Source of the DNA: Candidatus Cloacimonadota bacterium
Lineage (GTDB): Bacteria; Cloacimonadota; Cloacimonadia; Cloacimonadales; Cloacimonadaceae
Length of the DNA: 64,000 nt
NCBI GenBank assembly: GCA_023228285.1
Contig: JALOBM010000002.1
Location: 1-64,000, forward strand
Reading direction: 5' to 3'
Shown: piece after piece, positions 1-8,820 of the stretch
Position numbering within the stretch: the stretch's first letter is position 1
Layout of the letters: every line of letters starts with the position of its first letter
Position numbers and translations under genes: made by a program
Notes under the pieces: model-generated
Told to the model about the DNA's origin: nothing
Seen by the model: the letters and a program-made list of their open reading frames with translations, nothing else
The model's database searches: none

Positions 1-9
1 GCCGGAAAC

Positions 10-57
10 AAAATGAGTAAGGGCACGATCTCTTGACCGTGCCCACGTTCTCATTTT
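10..57 (-). terminator. Long hairpin terminator of the TonB/PorV operon
   Basis: Inner stem GGGCACG (21-27) pairs with CGTGCCC (38-44) around a 10-nt loop. An outer stem AAAATGAG (10-17) pairs with CTCATTTT (50-57). On the minus strand the inner stem is followed by TTACTCATTTTGTTT. It lies about 65 bp past the stop of the last gene of the minus-strand operon, so it is read as that operon's rho-independent terminator. Confidence 0.7.
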
Positions 58-119
58 GGCAGATGCCTAAGAAAACCCATATAATACAAGGCTTTAAGAC
101 ATCCTATAGTCATTTGATA

Positions 120-2291
120 CTATTTCATCAGCATCATTTTGCGAGTTTCGCTGTGATTGTCTGTGCTGAGGCGATAGAAATACAGACCACTGGTAACGTT
201 GTTGCCACGTGAATCTGTACCGTTCCATACCACAGTGTTCTTTCCGCGGGTGGCTGTTCCGTTATACAGAGTATTAACAAGCTGACCCTTCACGTTGAAC
301 ACATCCAGTCTGGCGTTGCCATTCTTGGGCATATCGAAACTGATGGTTGTTTCCGGATTGAAGGGGTTCGGATAGTTTTGATTCAGGATATTGCTTACCA
401 CAGGTACGACAGGATCATTGCTGTCGCTACCGGGGAATACGATATCTAGTTCCATAAACATCACTGTTCCGCCATCATTGGCTGGGAAGATGTCAGGTTC
501 GATGGGATAAGCTCCCCATGTGTTGTCATCCAGGAACATAAATCCAACTCTGCCAATGGGATCGCCAGTTTCTGTCTGTCCCATATACTTCACTTTGTCG
601 GCGGGGTATACCCACATAGGGATCATTCCAGCCAATTCCGGAGTATCCACAGCATTCAGGCGCATAGGATCACTCCAGGTAGTTCCGTTATCTTTGGAAG
701 TAACGATCATGATTTCTGGACCTGTGGTATAGGGGACATCCTCAGGATAATCTTCGGGCCAGTTGAATCCATTTCTAGCTCTTTGAGAATCTTGCCACAC
801 CATAACCATCATACCTTGTTCGTTTACCTCGGTAAGCTTCTGATTATTGTAATGGAAATCCATATTACCGGCAGCATCGGAGTGTAAGTCTGCATCCATA
901 TGCGGTAATGGCATGTTGACTTCAATAGTCGGGTGATACGTATCATCGGATTCCTGGTACACAATCTCATCTACTTCACCGAAAGGAGCTTCAATATCCC
1001 AAGGTATATAGTGTTCATTGAAAGTATCACCAACTGGAAGTTTGGGGAATATATCCTGAATAAGGAATTCCTGAGTGTTGGTATCATACACGATATTCTT
1101 TAGGTTCTGCATGTAGGGGTAGTAAGTAAGTTCTATGGTGCTTAACGCAAAAAGGCCAGGAGAGTGAATGCGTCCCAGATTGTCGATCACTGCATTCTGG
1201 TGGCTGGAATTGAAGCTGAAGAACAATTCGCCATCAGCATAAGGAAGATTCGTTTCGGAATTGATAAAATAACCTTCATTATTTGGCGGAACGGGAGGAT
1301 TCCACGCATTCATTCTACCCATAGCACTCACTCTGGTCCAAGTTCCTTGTCCATAATTCGGGCAAATGAAGACATCCATATCCGGTTCCATGATTATAGA
1401 GCCATCTGTTGCACGAGCAATGTGATGTCCATAATAATAGATATTTCCCAAATTATCTACTGCAAGAGTATAGTTTGGACGACGGAAGTTGAGCTCATCG
1501 GTATTCCATGCGTCCAATTCCGGGATGGTAATATAAGTCCAGGTCAGGTTGTTGCCCATCATCATACCTTCAGTAGTAAAATCGGCATAACCAATGATGC
1601 AGTTTTCACTGGGATCTCCATTTAATGCATGGGAAATAGAGTTTCTTGCCAGCACATATACTCTTCTCATATTGGCATTGGGAGATGGACCGATTTTGAT
1701 GGTCGGCCAGATGAATTCATTGTCGTCAGTCACTCCGACTTCCAGCGGGTTGTTCATTACGGGAATAATGGTATTCCAGGAGCCCGGTGCGTTTCCAATA
1801 AATGAATCCCATACAAACTGGACCTCAAGCTCTGTGTCTGTGTCATGATTAGCATGCCAGGCGTACATCGGAATTCCGCTAATAGGATCAACGCCCAAGG
1901 TTGGGTATCCTTCATGGTTTGTAGTATTTGAAATCTCATTTGTCTGAACTGTACCATCTGCAGCTATGTGTGCCCAGAATACACGACGTGTAGACTCTAA
2001 TGTCACTTTCCCGTGGTAAGTAAGGAAATATCCACCACCGGCTTCATCCGGGATTACCTGAATGGGAAGATGATTGTAAGCACCGATCTGGTAGTCGTAG
2101 TAGTTATCAATTATCTCGATAGGAGGGGTAGCCATAGTATACGTGGGTACCTCATCACGACTGGGAGCGGTAATCTTCTGAACTATTGGGGTGTAAACAG
2201 GCTTCTTCGTATTATCGGGTTTCGCGGGATTTGCAAAGACTGCTCCGATAATAAAAGAGAAGCATAAGGTTAGTAACAGGACTTTTTTCAT
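120..2291 (-). CDS. Exported protein with type IX (Por) secretion sorting domain
   Basis: The protein is 723 aa from the ATG at 2291, which has GGAGG 4 nt upstream; a longer in-frame start at 2315 lacks such a site. It begins with a signal peptide (about 20 residues, ending near VFA). The body of about 600 residues is rich in W, D, N and P, matches no family I recognise, and could be a beta-propeller or similar beta-rich fold. The last 85 residues, from NQNYPNPFNPETTISF, form the FlgD-like/Por C-terminal sorting domain and end in RKMMLMK. By family knowledge this domain directs passage through the outer membrane. It is the last gene of an eight-gene operon, directly after a PorV-like gene, and is probably surface-attached or released. 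Its substrate or partner is unknown. Confidence 0.85.
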   Translation of the reverse strand: MKKVLLLTLCFSFIIGAVFANPAKPDNTKKPVYTPIVQKITAPSRDEVPTYTMATPPIEIIDNYYDYQIGAYNHLPIQVIPDEAGGGYFLTYHGKVTLESTRRVFWAHIAADGTVQTNEISNTTNHEGYPTLGVDPISGIPMYAWHANHDTDTELEVQFVWDSFIGNAPGSWNTIIPVMNNPLEVGVTDDNEFIWPTIKIGPSPNANMRRVYVLARNSISHALNGDPSENCIIGYADFTTEGMMMGNNLTWTYITIPELDAWNTDELNFRRPNYTLAVDNLGNIYYYGHHIARATDGSIIMEPDMDVFICPNYGQGTWTRVSAMGRMNAWNPPVPPNNEGYFINSETNLPYADGELFFSFNSSHQNAVIDNLGRIHSPGLFALSTIELTYYPYMQNLKNIVYDTNTQEFLIQDIFPKLPVGDTFNEHYIPWDIEAPFGEVDEIVYQESDDTYHPTIEVNMPLPHMDADLHSDAAGNMDFHYNNQKLTEVNEQGMMVMVWQDSQRARNGFNWPEDYPEDVPYTTGPEIMIVTSKDNGTTWSDPMRLNAVDTPELAGMIPMWVYPADKVKYMGQTETGDPIGRVGFMFLDDNTWGAYPIEPDIFPANDGGTVMFMELDIVFPGSDSNDPVVPVVSNILNQNYPNPFNPETTISFDMPKNGNARLDVFNVKGQLVNTLYNGTATRGKNTVVWNGTDSRGNNVTSGLYFYRLSTDNHSETRKMMLMK

Positions 2292-2319
2292 TGTTCCTCC
2301 AGTAATTATTCTCATTATT

Positions 2320-3351
2320 CTAGTATCTCATCTTGAGTGAAACGCGATGAGCGCTCTTTATCATGGATTCTGCCAGGGGGCCCATATCTGTATAGGCATA
2401 GTCGATATTGAAGATTCCAATACTTGTGGGAACTTGCCAACCGGCACCTGCACTAAAGCCCGCAGCATCGTAGTTAATCTGGTAACCAGCTCTCAGGAAT
2501 AGATTACCCAGTTTATACTCGGTTCCCAAGTTCCAAGTTTCCAAACGGTCAATTACGTTATCCAATTGCACCGAAGCAATCCAATATCCGGTGTCATTTC
2601 GCATCAGATCCCCAGATACGCCCAATGAAAAGTGCATCGGGATCTTACTCTCCAGTTCGGGTCCGTCTTCGTCTATATCTCCATCACCATCATTATCGAT
2701 CAAATCAAATGGATCTTCGTCCGTAGAACCATCACCATCATCATCTACAGTGTAACGGATATCTGGTCCGAAGTTCTTTAATGCCATGCCAATCTTTATG
2801 TTTTTCCATCCCGTATTGTACATGGAACCCATATCCAGAGCATAGCTGTTTACATCGTATTCGTAGAGATTTTCGCGTAAGTACTTCACTCCCACGCCAG
2901 CAGAGAATTTATCGGTAAACTGCTGTCCGTAGGTTAACCCCATAGCAATGCTGCTATTGGTAAAATACTCTCCAGTAGGACCGAAGGTTTCTTCTTCCGT
3001 AACTTCAAGTTTGTCCATATGCAATACCGATCCATACACCGCAAAAGTAGATACTCCGTTGGTATATGTAGCTGCTGCAAATTCGTGCATGATGTCGGCT
3101 ACCCAGTTGGTATGAGACACAAACACCTGGTTTTGGAACGCTGGAGCCAATCCGGCAGGATTCCAAAACACGGAAGAGATATCGTCACTTACCGCTGTGT
3201 AAGCTTCACCCATGCCAATGGCTCGAGCATCGACACCTAGCTTTAGAAACTGCATGCCAACCGTGCCAACTTTACCAAAAGGTTTTGCTTGAATACATAC
3301 TGGCAATAGCATAACGGCGAGAGCGAGGATCAGGATATTATTCTTTTTCAC
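2320..3351 (-). CDS. PorV/PorQ-like outer-membrane beta-barrel protein
   Basis: The protein is 343 aa, with a GTG start at 3351 preceded by GGAGG, and a signal peptide ending near IQA. The N-terminal part (QFLKLGVDARAIGMGEAYTA, then SVFWNPAGLA) is the signature of the PorV/PorQ (UPF0164) barrel family, whose best-known member shuttles type IX cargo to the surface. Near residues 200-235 two acidic DxDGDGxxDED-type loops are inserted, resembling thrombospondin-3 or EF-hand-like calcium sites. The C-terminus ends in alternating barrel-type strands (HRVSLKMRY). It lies between two exported proteins in the operon, which suggests it handles or anchors them. The family is clear; the shuttle role here is inferred. 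Confidence 0.85.
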   Translation of the reverse strand: MKKNNILILALAVMLLPVCIQAKPFGKVGTVGMQFLKLGVDARAIGMGEAYTAVSDDISSVFWNPAGLAPAFQNQVFVSHTNWVADIMHEFAAATYTNGVSTFAVYGSVLHMDKLEVTEEETFGPTGEYFTNSSIAMGLTYGQQFTDKFSAGVGVKYLRENLYEYDVNSYALDMGSMYNTGWKNIKIGMALKNFGPDIRYTVDDDGDGSTDEDPFDLIDNDGDGDIDEDGPELESKIPMHFSLGVSGDLMRNDTGYWIASVQLDNVIDRLETWNLGTEYKLGNLFLRAGYQINYDAAGFSAGAGWQVPTSIGIFNIDYAYTDMGPLAESMIKSAHRVSLKMRY

Positions 3352-3360
3352 AGTTCCTCC

Positions 3361-6300
3361 CTATTTGATAATGACAAACTTGCCGACTTTTATTTTGTTG
3401 GTGTCTTTATTCTCGACACTGAACAGATACACGCCAGGGGCGATGATCTGGTTATGTTTGGACAGCAAATCCCAATCATGCATACCACTTGCGGCAATAC
3501 CTTGGGTAGTAGCTCTGGATATCGTAACCACATCGGTAATCGGAGGACCATCATGATGAAGGGTTTCCACCAAGTCTCCCGCCAGAGTATAGATGCGAAT
3601 TGTGCAACGGTTGGGAAGGTTTACGAACCACAAACGGCGGCTCTTATCTCCCTTTTCGTCGTTTTCACGGCGTCCGTCGAACTTGCTGCGACCAATGTAG
3701 GGGTTGGGTATCACCATAATGTCATTCATATTGTCTCGAGCCAGCGTGCCTGGGAAAACAACCTTCATGTTTGCATCTGCGTCACGTCCGGTTTCCAGAA
3801 AACTTAAATTCTGTTCTGGAATACCACGGTCGTATGCAGTAAGTGCTACATAATATTCGATACCACGAGGAGGGTTATTGATGGAAGCCCTATAGAATCT
3901 GCGTGCAAGACGCTCTTCCTTGAGGCTGTTCAATTGATCAGGCGTAGGATCGGCTTCTCCACTCGGGAAGGCAAAGCCTTTCAATGGGATTACCTTTGAA
4001 TCGAAAAGAGCATCGAATAGTCCAGGACGATTGATTTCATTCAGATACGGATGCATAAACAATCTTGCCTGTAGCACCTTGATTTCCTGATCGGAAAGCA
4101 TTGAGTTATTTTGGGCAATCTCATCTGCAGCGCTCTGAATCTCAGTTGTCCAGTCCTTGTCGGGATCGTATAAGGGCCAGCCATAGAATATGGGACCATT
4201 AGGCTCGAAAGCATAGTATTGGTCATATTTGGTGAATTTGTTGTATTCTTCCAAACTGGCTTGCCATCCGCGATCACTCATAACAGGTGAATCTGAGGGA
4301 TTGGGCAGACCTGTATCTATGCCGGTGTAGCCACCATAATCCTTACGCAGACTGTCATTGGCGGCGTAGCGGTTTACATCATAGTCATCTTCATCCAAAT
4401 CAGTATCAACTTTATCCCAGCGGCGAATTTGTTCCCAGTCTTCTCTACTTCCGCTTCCAGAACGACCCCATAAGCTATAACCCTGGAAGTCGTGTCTTAA
4501 GCGGAATCCAGTAAAGGGATTCACTAATGCGTTGTTTTTGAACTCATACCCATCGGAAAATCTATGTTCCTCTGGCCAGTAATCCGGCCAGATTCCAGCA
4601 GCCATTTCTGCTGTAGGATAGCTATCAATATCGGTAATAGCATCCTCGTAATCTGGGTTTTGCCAACCAATTTCGGCTGTGGGTACGTTCATGAAATCAT
4701 AGGAGAATTCTGAACGATTATCCCAATAAACATCCAGTGCATTTCCGGAATCGGTGTGCACTATTTCCGCCAGCATGTTGGGAATTGTGGGAGGTTCAGG
4801 GGGATTATAGTGAGAGATAGTATCAGGTTGAGTAACAGTGATCAGATCCTGAGCGTTTCCATAAATGATTTTCGCCCAAGATGCAGTGGATTTCAGTTCT
4901 TCCTTATTATCACCCGGAAATACTGCAACCACGATCTTCATGGTTTTACCAGGAGCAAGATCCCAACGTTTATAATAATTGCCATACTCATCTTGTTCGT
5001 TATATTCCGGGGTTCCCGGTCTGGCACCATAGAATGCAAACAGGAAACGGGTATCGTTCGGGCTGGGTTGCTCCCATTCCATCACATCCTCATCTTCGGC
5101 TCGAAGCGGAGTGTATTTACTGGTGTCCGGATTCTTTCCGGTAAGCAGCCAATACTTCTGATTCGAAGTTTTGATGGTAGGACCCACATTACGTGGATCT
5201 GAATCATCAGGACCGTTGCCCACTCTCCAATACCAGCAGTGGAATTGTAGCTTATCCGGATCAGGGGTGCATACGCGAGCGCCCACCAGACCAGGGCTAA
5301 GACCGCGATCAAAATCTGCATCATAGGTATAGGCAAATTCGTAACCCTTACCCTTCACATATCCGGATTTATCGTCAGAAGCTTTATCAGAGCCATAAGT
5401 ATTGGGACCAACGTCTGCATCGAAGTAGATACCCATGGCGCAGTCATATAATGAGTCTGCCTGGTTCATGTTAGTGATATTGAACTCGATATACACCAAG
5501 TTTTTAATATAATCGTAGCTCCATTGATAACTCATTTGGCGCACTCTTACATTTAACGGATAGTGTGTATTACTTCCCTTCCGACTACCATAATCCCGAT
5601 CGACATTTGTAATGCCCAAGGGGCAGTAATCGTAATAGTAGCCAATGAAATCTTGTTCCGATATGGGAGCGCCATCCTCATCAATACGTCCGTCGAAGTC
5701 ATCATCATAAGGTTTGGAATAGGTGAAGGTCTTTTCCCCGTGCTGTTGAGAGGGATCCTCAAGATCCATGAATCCCAGCGGGAACCAAATCTCATAATTC
5801 TCCGGTTTATCCAAAACAATAAAGTCGTTTGAGGACATATCACTAAGGTAAGATCCTCCAAACGCACTAAATGCTTCTGGCAATTCACTGCTTGCCCGGA
5901 AGGGGAAAGTATAACCGGGGAAATCTTCATCTATCAATCCGTCTCCGTCGTCATCAATACCGCGTTTCTGACTACGTACAGATGCGGTAGCGATAGCATC
6001 ATATCGATTATACAATTCATAGTTTGGATGGGAAACAATAAGTGGATTGTATGCCGGTAAAAACTCATAAAGGTCATCATCACCATCGAATCCCACCGTG
6101 ACTAGTGTATCCAACAAGGGGGTCAAGGTGTTGTTCCACAGTTCACTGCCTTCATAAGTATAATCATCCTTTGAACTCGGAGGATACTGCAACCAATACA
6201 ATTTCCTTCCGGAGGAATCACGTCTTTGTTTCTTGGCTCCGAACCAAAGCGAGGCTTGGTAGAGGTAATCAACACCACTACCGCCGGGATACTCCAAGGA

Positions 6301-6501
6301 AGGATACTGAGGCACAGCGTCGTCTCCGGATCCAAAGAAACCATAGTTACTCACCCTAAGCCAGATATTACCTACGTTGTGGTAATAGTCCAGATCCAAT
6401 TTCTTGGTTCCAGTGGATGGTACAGCCTTGTTCGCAAAGACAAAAGTGACCGAAAACAGGGTCATTATCATCAAACAGAACACAAGTTTGTTAAACTTCA
6501 T
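3361..6501 (-). CDS. Large exported protein with DxDGDG loops and FlgD-like C-terminus
   Basis: The protein is 1046 aa. The ATG at 6501 follows GGGAG, and a signal peptide ends near VFA. Acidic DDDGDGLIDED (near residue 185) and DDDFDGRIDEDG (near 270) loops match those in the neighbouring PorV-like protein. The body is rich in aromatic residues and Asp/Asn and has no family I can name. The C-terminal stretch has an IPNPYIG motif, then a strand pattern ending in GVYLFSVENKDTNKIKVGKFVIIK-like sequence, which resembles a divergent FlgD/sorting domain. It sits between tonB and the PorV-like gene. It could be a surface partner of the TonB-dependent receptor encoded first in the operon; that is inference from order only. 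Confidence 0.8.
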   Translation of the reverse strand: MKFNKLVFCLMIMTLFSVTFVFANKAVPSTGTKKLDLDYYHNVGNIWLRVSNYGFFGSGDDAVPQYPSLEYPGGSGVDYLYQASLWFGAKKQRRDSSGRKLYWLQYPPSSKDDYTYEGSELWNNTLTPLLDTLVTVGFDGDDDLYEFLPAYNPLIVSHPNYELYNRYDAIATASVRSQKRGIDDDGDGLIDEDFPGYTFPFRASSELPEAFSAFGGSYLSDMSSNDFIVLDKPENYEIWFPLGFMDLEDPSQQHGEKTFTYSKPYDDDFDGRIDEDGAPISEQDFIGYYYDYCPLGITNVDRDYGSRKGSNTHYPLNVRVRQMSYQWSYDYIKNLVYIEFNITNMNQADSLYDCAMGIYFDADVGPNTYGSDKASDDKSGYVKGKGYEFAYTYDADFDRGLSPGLVGARVCTPDPDKLQFHCWYWRVGNGPDDSDPRNVGPTIKTSNQKYWLLTGKNPDTSKYTPLRAEDEDVMEWEQPSPNDTRFLFAFYGARPGTPEYNEQDEYGNYYKRWDLAPGKTMKIVVAVFPGDNKEELKSTASWAKIIYGNAQDLITVTQPDTISHYNPPEPPTIPNMLAEIVHTDSGNALDVYWDNRSEFSYDFMNVPTAEIGWQNPDYEDAITDIDSYPTAEMAAGIWPDYWPEEHRFSDGYEFKNNALVNPFTGFRLRHDFQGYSLWGRSGSGSREDWEQIRRWDKVDTDLDEDDYDVNRYAANDSLRKDYGGYTGIDTGLPNPSDSPVMSDRGWQASLEEYNKFTKYDQYYAFEPNGPIFYGWPLYDPDKDWTTEIQSAADEIAQNNSMLSDQEIKVLQARLFMHPYLNEINRPGLFDALFDSKVIPLKGFAFPSGEADPTPDQLNSLKEERLARRFYRASINNPPRGIEYYVALTAYDRGIPEQNLSFLETGRDADANMKVVFPGTLARDNMNDIMVIPNPYIGRSKFDGRRENDEKGDKSRRLWFVNLPNRCTIRIYTLAGDLVETLHHDGPPITDVVTISRATTQGIAASGMHDWDLLSKHNQIIAPGVYLFSVENKDTNKIKVGKFVIIK

Positions 6502-6515
6502 TAATCACTCCCGGG

Positions 6516-7148
6516 TTAATTAAGCTTAAATTCAACCGGAATAATGAGCAGCACATCGACCGGCTGGCCACTACTCTTTCCGGGTTGAAATCTTACTCTA
6601 CGTACAGCTGCAATGGCAGCTTCGTCCAAGCCGCCCGGTACTGAACGTTTCACGTGTATATTGCGGATAGAGCCGTCTTTTAGCACTTCCACTTCCAATA
6701 CTACAGTACCTTGAACCCCGTTACGTTTGGCAAACTCCGGATAAACCGGGTTGATGCTTCCGATCACAACCGGAGGATCATCATATGGCACAAAGTTGGC
6801 AGGACGTTCGTCAACCTGAGTAAGGCTGGTAGCTGTAGTTGTGGTAAAATTGCCGATCTGTGCGATGGCAGACTCATAGGCTTCCATATCAATTTCTTCT
6901 GTTCCCAGCACGTCGCTGATCACCAGTGGGATATCGATATGAACCTCAGTTTCCGGAGGCTCAATCTTCTCTCGTTCTTCCATTGGTATATCCACAAGCT
7001 CCATTTGCTGAGTCTTGAAGACCTGTTTGCGCACTTCAATCTTTGGAGTAACCATCATCGCAAAGAGCAACAATGTTACGGAAAGAGCAAACGCTTTACT
7101 GAACTGGCTGTTTGCTACGTCTTTCCAATCGGTATATTGTTGTTTCAT
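6516..7148 (-). CDS. tonB: TonB-family energy transducer
   Basis: The protein is 210 aa and starts at an ATG preceded by AGGAGG. A cytoplasmic stretch of about 17 residues is followed by one membrane anchor (about 18-36), then a periplasmic linker rich in E and P (MEEREKIEPPETEV), and a C-terminal TonB domain (about 125-210: NPVYPEFAKRNGVQG, then ELDG-type strands, ending in FKLN). By family knowledge it carries proton-motive energy from ExbB/ExbD to an outer-membrane receptor. The receptor and both energiser subunits are encoded just upstream in the same operon, so this TonB is probably dedicated to them. Confidence 0.93.
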   Translation of the reverse strand: MKQQYTDWKDVANSQFSKAFALSVTLLLFAMMVTPKIEVRKQVFKTQQMELVDIPMEEREKIEPPETEVHIDIPLVISDVLGTEEIDMEAYESAIAQIGNFTTTTATSLTQVDERPANFVPYDDPPVVIGSINPVYPEFAKRNGVQGTVVLEVEVLKDGSIRNIHVKRSVPGGLDEAAIAAVRRVRFQPGKSSGQPVDVLLIIPVEFKLN

Positions 7149-7157
7149 CTTTGCCTC

Positions 7158-7592
7158 CTAATTCTGCCGTTGTTGGGCTTCAAAGGCCACTACCAGAGTT
7201 TGAGCCTGCTGGAGCTGGCGCATAACATCGGACATTACTCCATATTTAGTATCCCGATCGGTTCTAAAACAAACCACCAATTCGGGATCATCGGCTTTTT
7301 TTCTAATCAGAGTGGAAGACACGAACACGTCTTCTGAACTCTCTATACGAGTGGGAATATCGTCGATAAGAATAGTCTCATCCCTCATCACGTAGATGGT
7401 AGAAGTATGATTACGCGGAATGCGTTCGATGCTTTCAGCAATTGGCCAGCGATCGCGTTCCACCCAGAATTTCTTCTCCTGAACGAACACCGTGCTGACC
7501 ATGAAGAAGAGCAACAGCAAAAACGCGATATCAGACATCGAGCCATTGGGAATGGCGACGTCGCGATTTCTTTGTCTTTTCAATTTCGCCAT
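7158..7592 (-). CDS. exbD: ExbD/TolR-family proton-channel subunit (second copy)
   Basis: The protein is 144 aa; an AGGAGAG site precedes the ATG. It has a short basic N-terminus (KLKRQRNRD), one transmembrane helix (about 20-40) with the conserved Asp in SMSDIAFLL, and a periplasmic domain. The Asp is the proton-carrying residue in this family. It differs from the upstream ExbD in its periplasmic half (KKFWVERDRWP), so the two may form a heteromeric pair rather than be redundant. It overlaps neither neighbour; spacing is about 10 bp on each side. Confidence 0.92.
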   Translation of the reverse strand: MAKLKRQRNRDVAIPNGSMSDIAFLLLLFFMVSTVFVQEKKFWVERDRWPIAESIERIPRNHTSTIYVMRDETILIDDIPTRIESSEDVFVSSTLIRKKADDPELVVCFRTDRDTKYGVMSDVMRQLQQAQTLVVAFEAQQRQN

Positions 7593-7601
7593 GTCTCTCT
7601 C

Positions 7602-8027
7602 CTAGTTTGTTGATAGCGAGATCTTCTCGATCTTTGCCGCTTTCAGGCGGTCAACCACGCGAATCATGTTTTCGTACGTGGCCTCACGATCGGTGATAAC
7701 CTTGAAGATCATCTGTTGGTTTATCCTTGCTTTTTGCTGAATCAGGGCATCCAGCTCACCGCTCTCATACACGCGGGGAGCTTCGTTGTTTACAGCAATT
7801 CTTCCATCTTCAGTAATCTGCAAACGGGTCATCTCTTTTTCTGTAAGAGTAAGGGTCTGAGCTTGCTCAGTTCCCTCTTCCGCCGCTTGAGGAAGGACTA
7901 TCTTAATCCCTTCTTTCACGTCAAACTTGGTAGTTGCCATGAAAAAGATGATCAAGAGGAATGCAATGTCGGACATCGACGATGTCGGGATCTCGGCTTT
8001 GCTCTTCCTTTTTCGTCCTATTTTCAT
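7602..8027 (-). CDS. exbD: ExbD/TolR-family proton-channel subunit (first copy)
   Basis: The protein is 141 aa; the ATG at 8027 has an AAAGGGAG site. It has a basic N-terminus, a transmembrane helix with the conserved SMSDIAFLL Asp, then a periplasmic domain with the usual strand pattern (IKIVLPQA...), ending in the EKISLSTN strand. It works with ExbB to form the inner-membrane proton channel that drives TonB. Paired exbD genes behind one exbB are common in Bacteroidota-like envelopes. Confidence 0.93.
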   Translation of the reverse strand: MKIGRKRKSKAEIPTSSMSDIAFLLIIFFMATTKFDVKEGIKIVLPQAAEEGTEQAQTLTLTEKEMTRLQITEDGRIAVNNEAPRVYESGELDALIQQKARINQQMIFKVITDREATYENMIRVVDRLKAAKIEKISLSTN

Positions 8028-8047
8028 TTTTATCTCCCTTTGGGCCT

Positions 8048-8797
8048 TTACAGCATTGCTTCCACAACTTTCTCAGTTGCTTTTTGCATATCGATAACCA
8101 TTCCATCTACCATTGTTACAAAGATGTTGTTGAAAAACTGCACGGGAATAGCGACGATCAGACCAGCTTGGGTAGTGATAAGAGCAATCTTGATACCACT
8201 GGCCACGATTGTAGCGTCCACCGCACGTGCGGCTGCGATAGCATCGAAGGCACTGATCATACCAGACACTGTACCCAAGAAACCCAACATGGGGGCCAGA
8301 GTAATGGCGGTTGAAAGCTCCAGAAATCCTTTTTCCAAGTAGCTCATCTCAATCATAGCGGCATTCTCGATGGCTTTCTCTACTGCATCAATACCACCGT
8401 CTGCTTTCAAGAGACCGGCATAAATGATTGCTGCCACGGGACCGCGGGTGCCTTTGGCAATCTCGGCTGCTTCTTTGTACTTCTTATCTTTCACAAGAGG
8501 AAGAATTTTGTTCAAGAAAGAATTAAGGTTTACCTTGCCATAGATCAAAGCGATGAATTTCCAAACAACATAGGCAATACCATATAGAGCTACGATGAGA
8601 ATAGGCCACATCGCCCATCCGCCATCTTTAAACCATTTTACCATGCCACTGCCAAATACCAATTCAGCAAAGCTCTCCATACCACTGCTGCTCGCAGCCG
8701 CGGCTGTTTCCTCAACTGCTTCCTGGGCAAAAGCCATGCCAGGGATCAACACACTTACCAGAGTGATCAGCAGCACTATGTACGAGAATTTTCTCAT
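8048..8797 (-). CDS. exbB: ExbB/TolQ/MotA-family proton-channel protein with N-terminal signal sequence
   Basis: The protein is 249 aa; AAGGAGGAATC precedes the ATG. It begins with a cleavable-looking signal sequence (to about residue 24, AFAQ) and a short Ala-rich stretch, then three transmembrane segments (about 55-75, 150-175 and 195-220) of the MotA/TolQ/ExbB domain, including APMLGFLGTVSGMI. An extra N-terminal signal before the first helix is a known variant of ExbB. It is cotranscribed directly after the TonB-dependent receptor, 24 bp from its stop. Confidence 0.92.
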   Translation of the reverse strand: MRKFSYIVLLITLVSVLIPGMAFAQEAVEETAAAASSSGMESFAELVFGSGMVKWFKDGGWAMWPILIVALYGIAYVVWKFIALIYGKVNLNSFLNKILPLVKDKKYKEAAEIAKGTRGPVAAIIYAGLLKADGGIDAVEKAIENAAMIEMSYLEKGFLELSTAITLAPMLGFLGTVSGMISAFDAIAAARAVDATIVASGIKIALITTQAGLIVAIPVQFFNNIFVTMVDGMVIDMQKATEKVVEAML

Positions 8798-8820
8798 TTA
8801 TGATTCCTCCTTGGAATAAT

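Noticed and set aside
6711..7337. 208-aa plus-strand frame opposite tonB/exbD
   Set aside because: It lies wholly antisense to two clear genes and its sequence is Cys/His/Leu-rich in the manner of a shadow frame.
7716..8342. 208-aa plus-strand frame opposite exbD/exbB
   Set aside because: Antisense to two well-supported genes, with no ribosome site or known motif.
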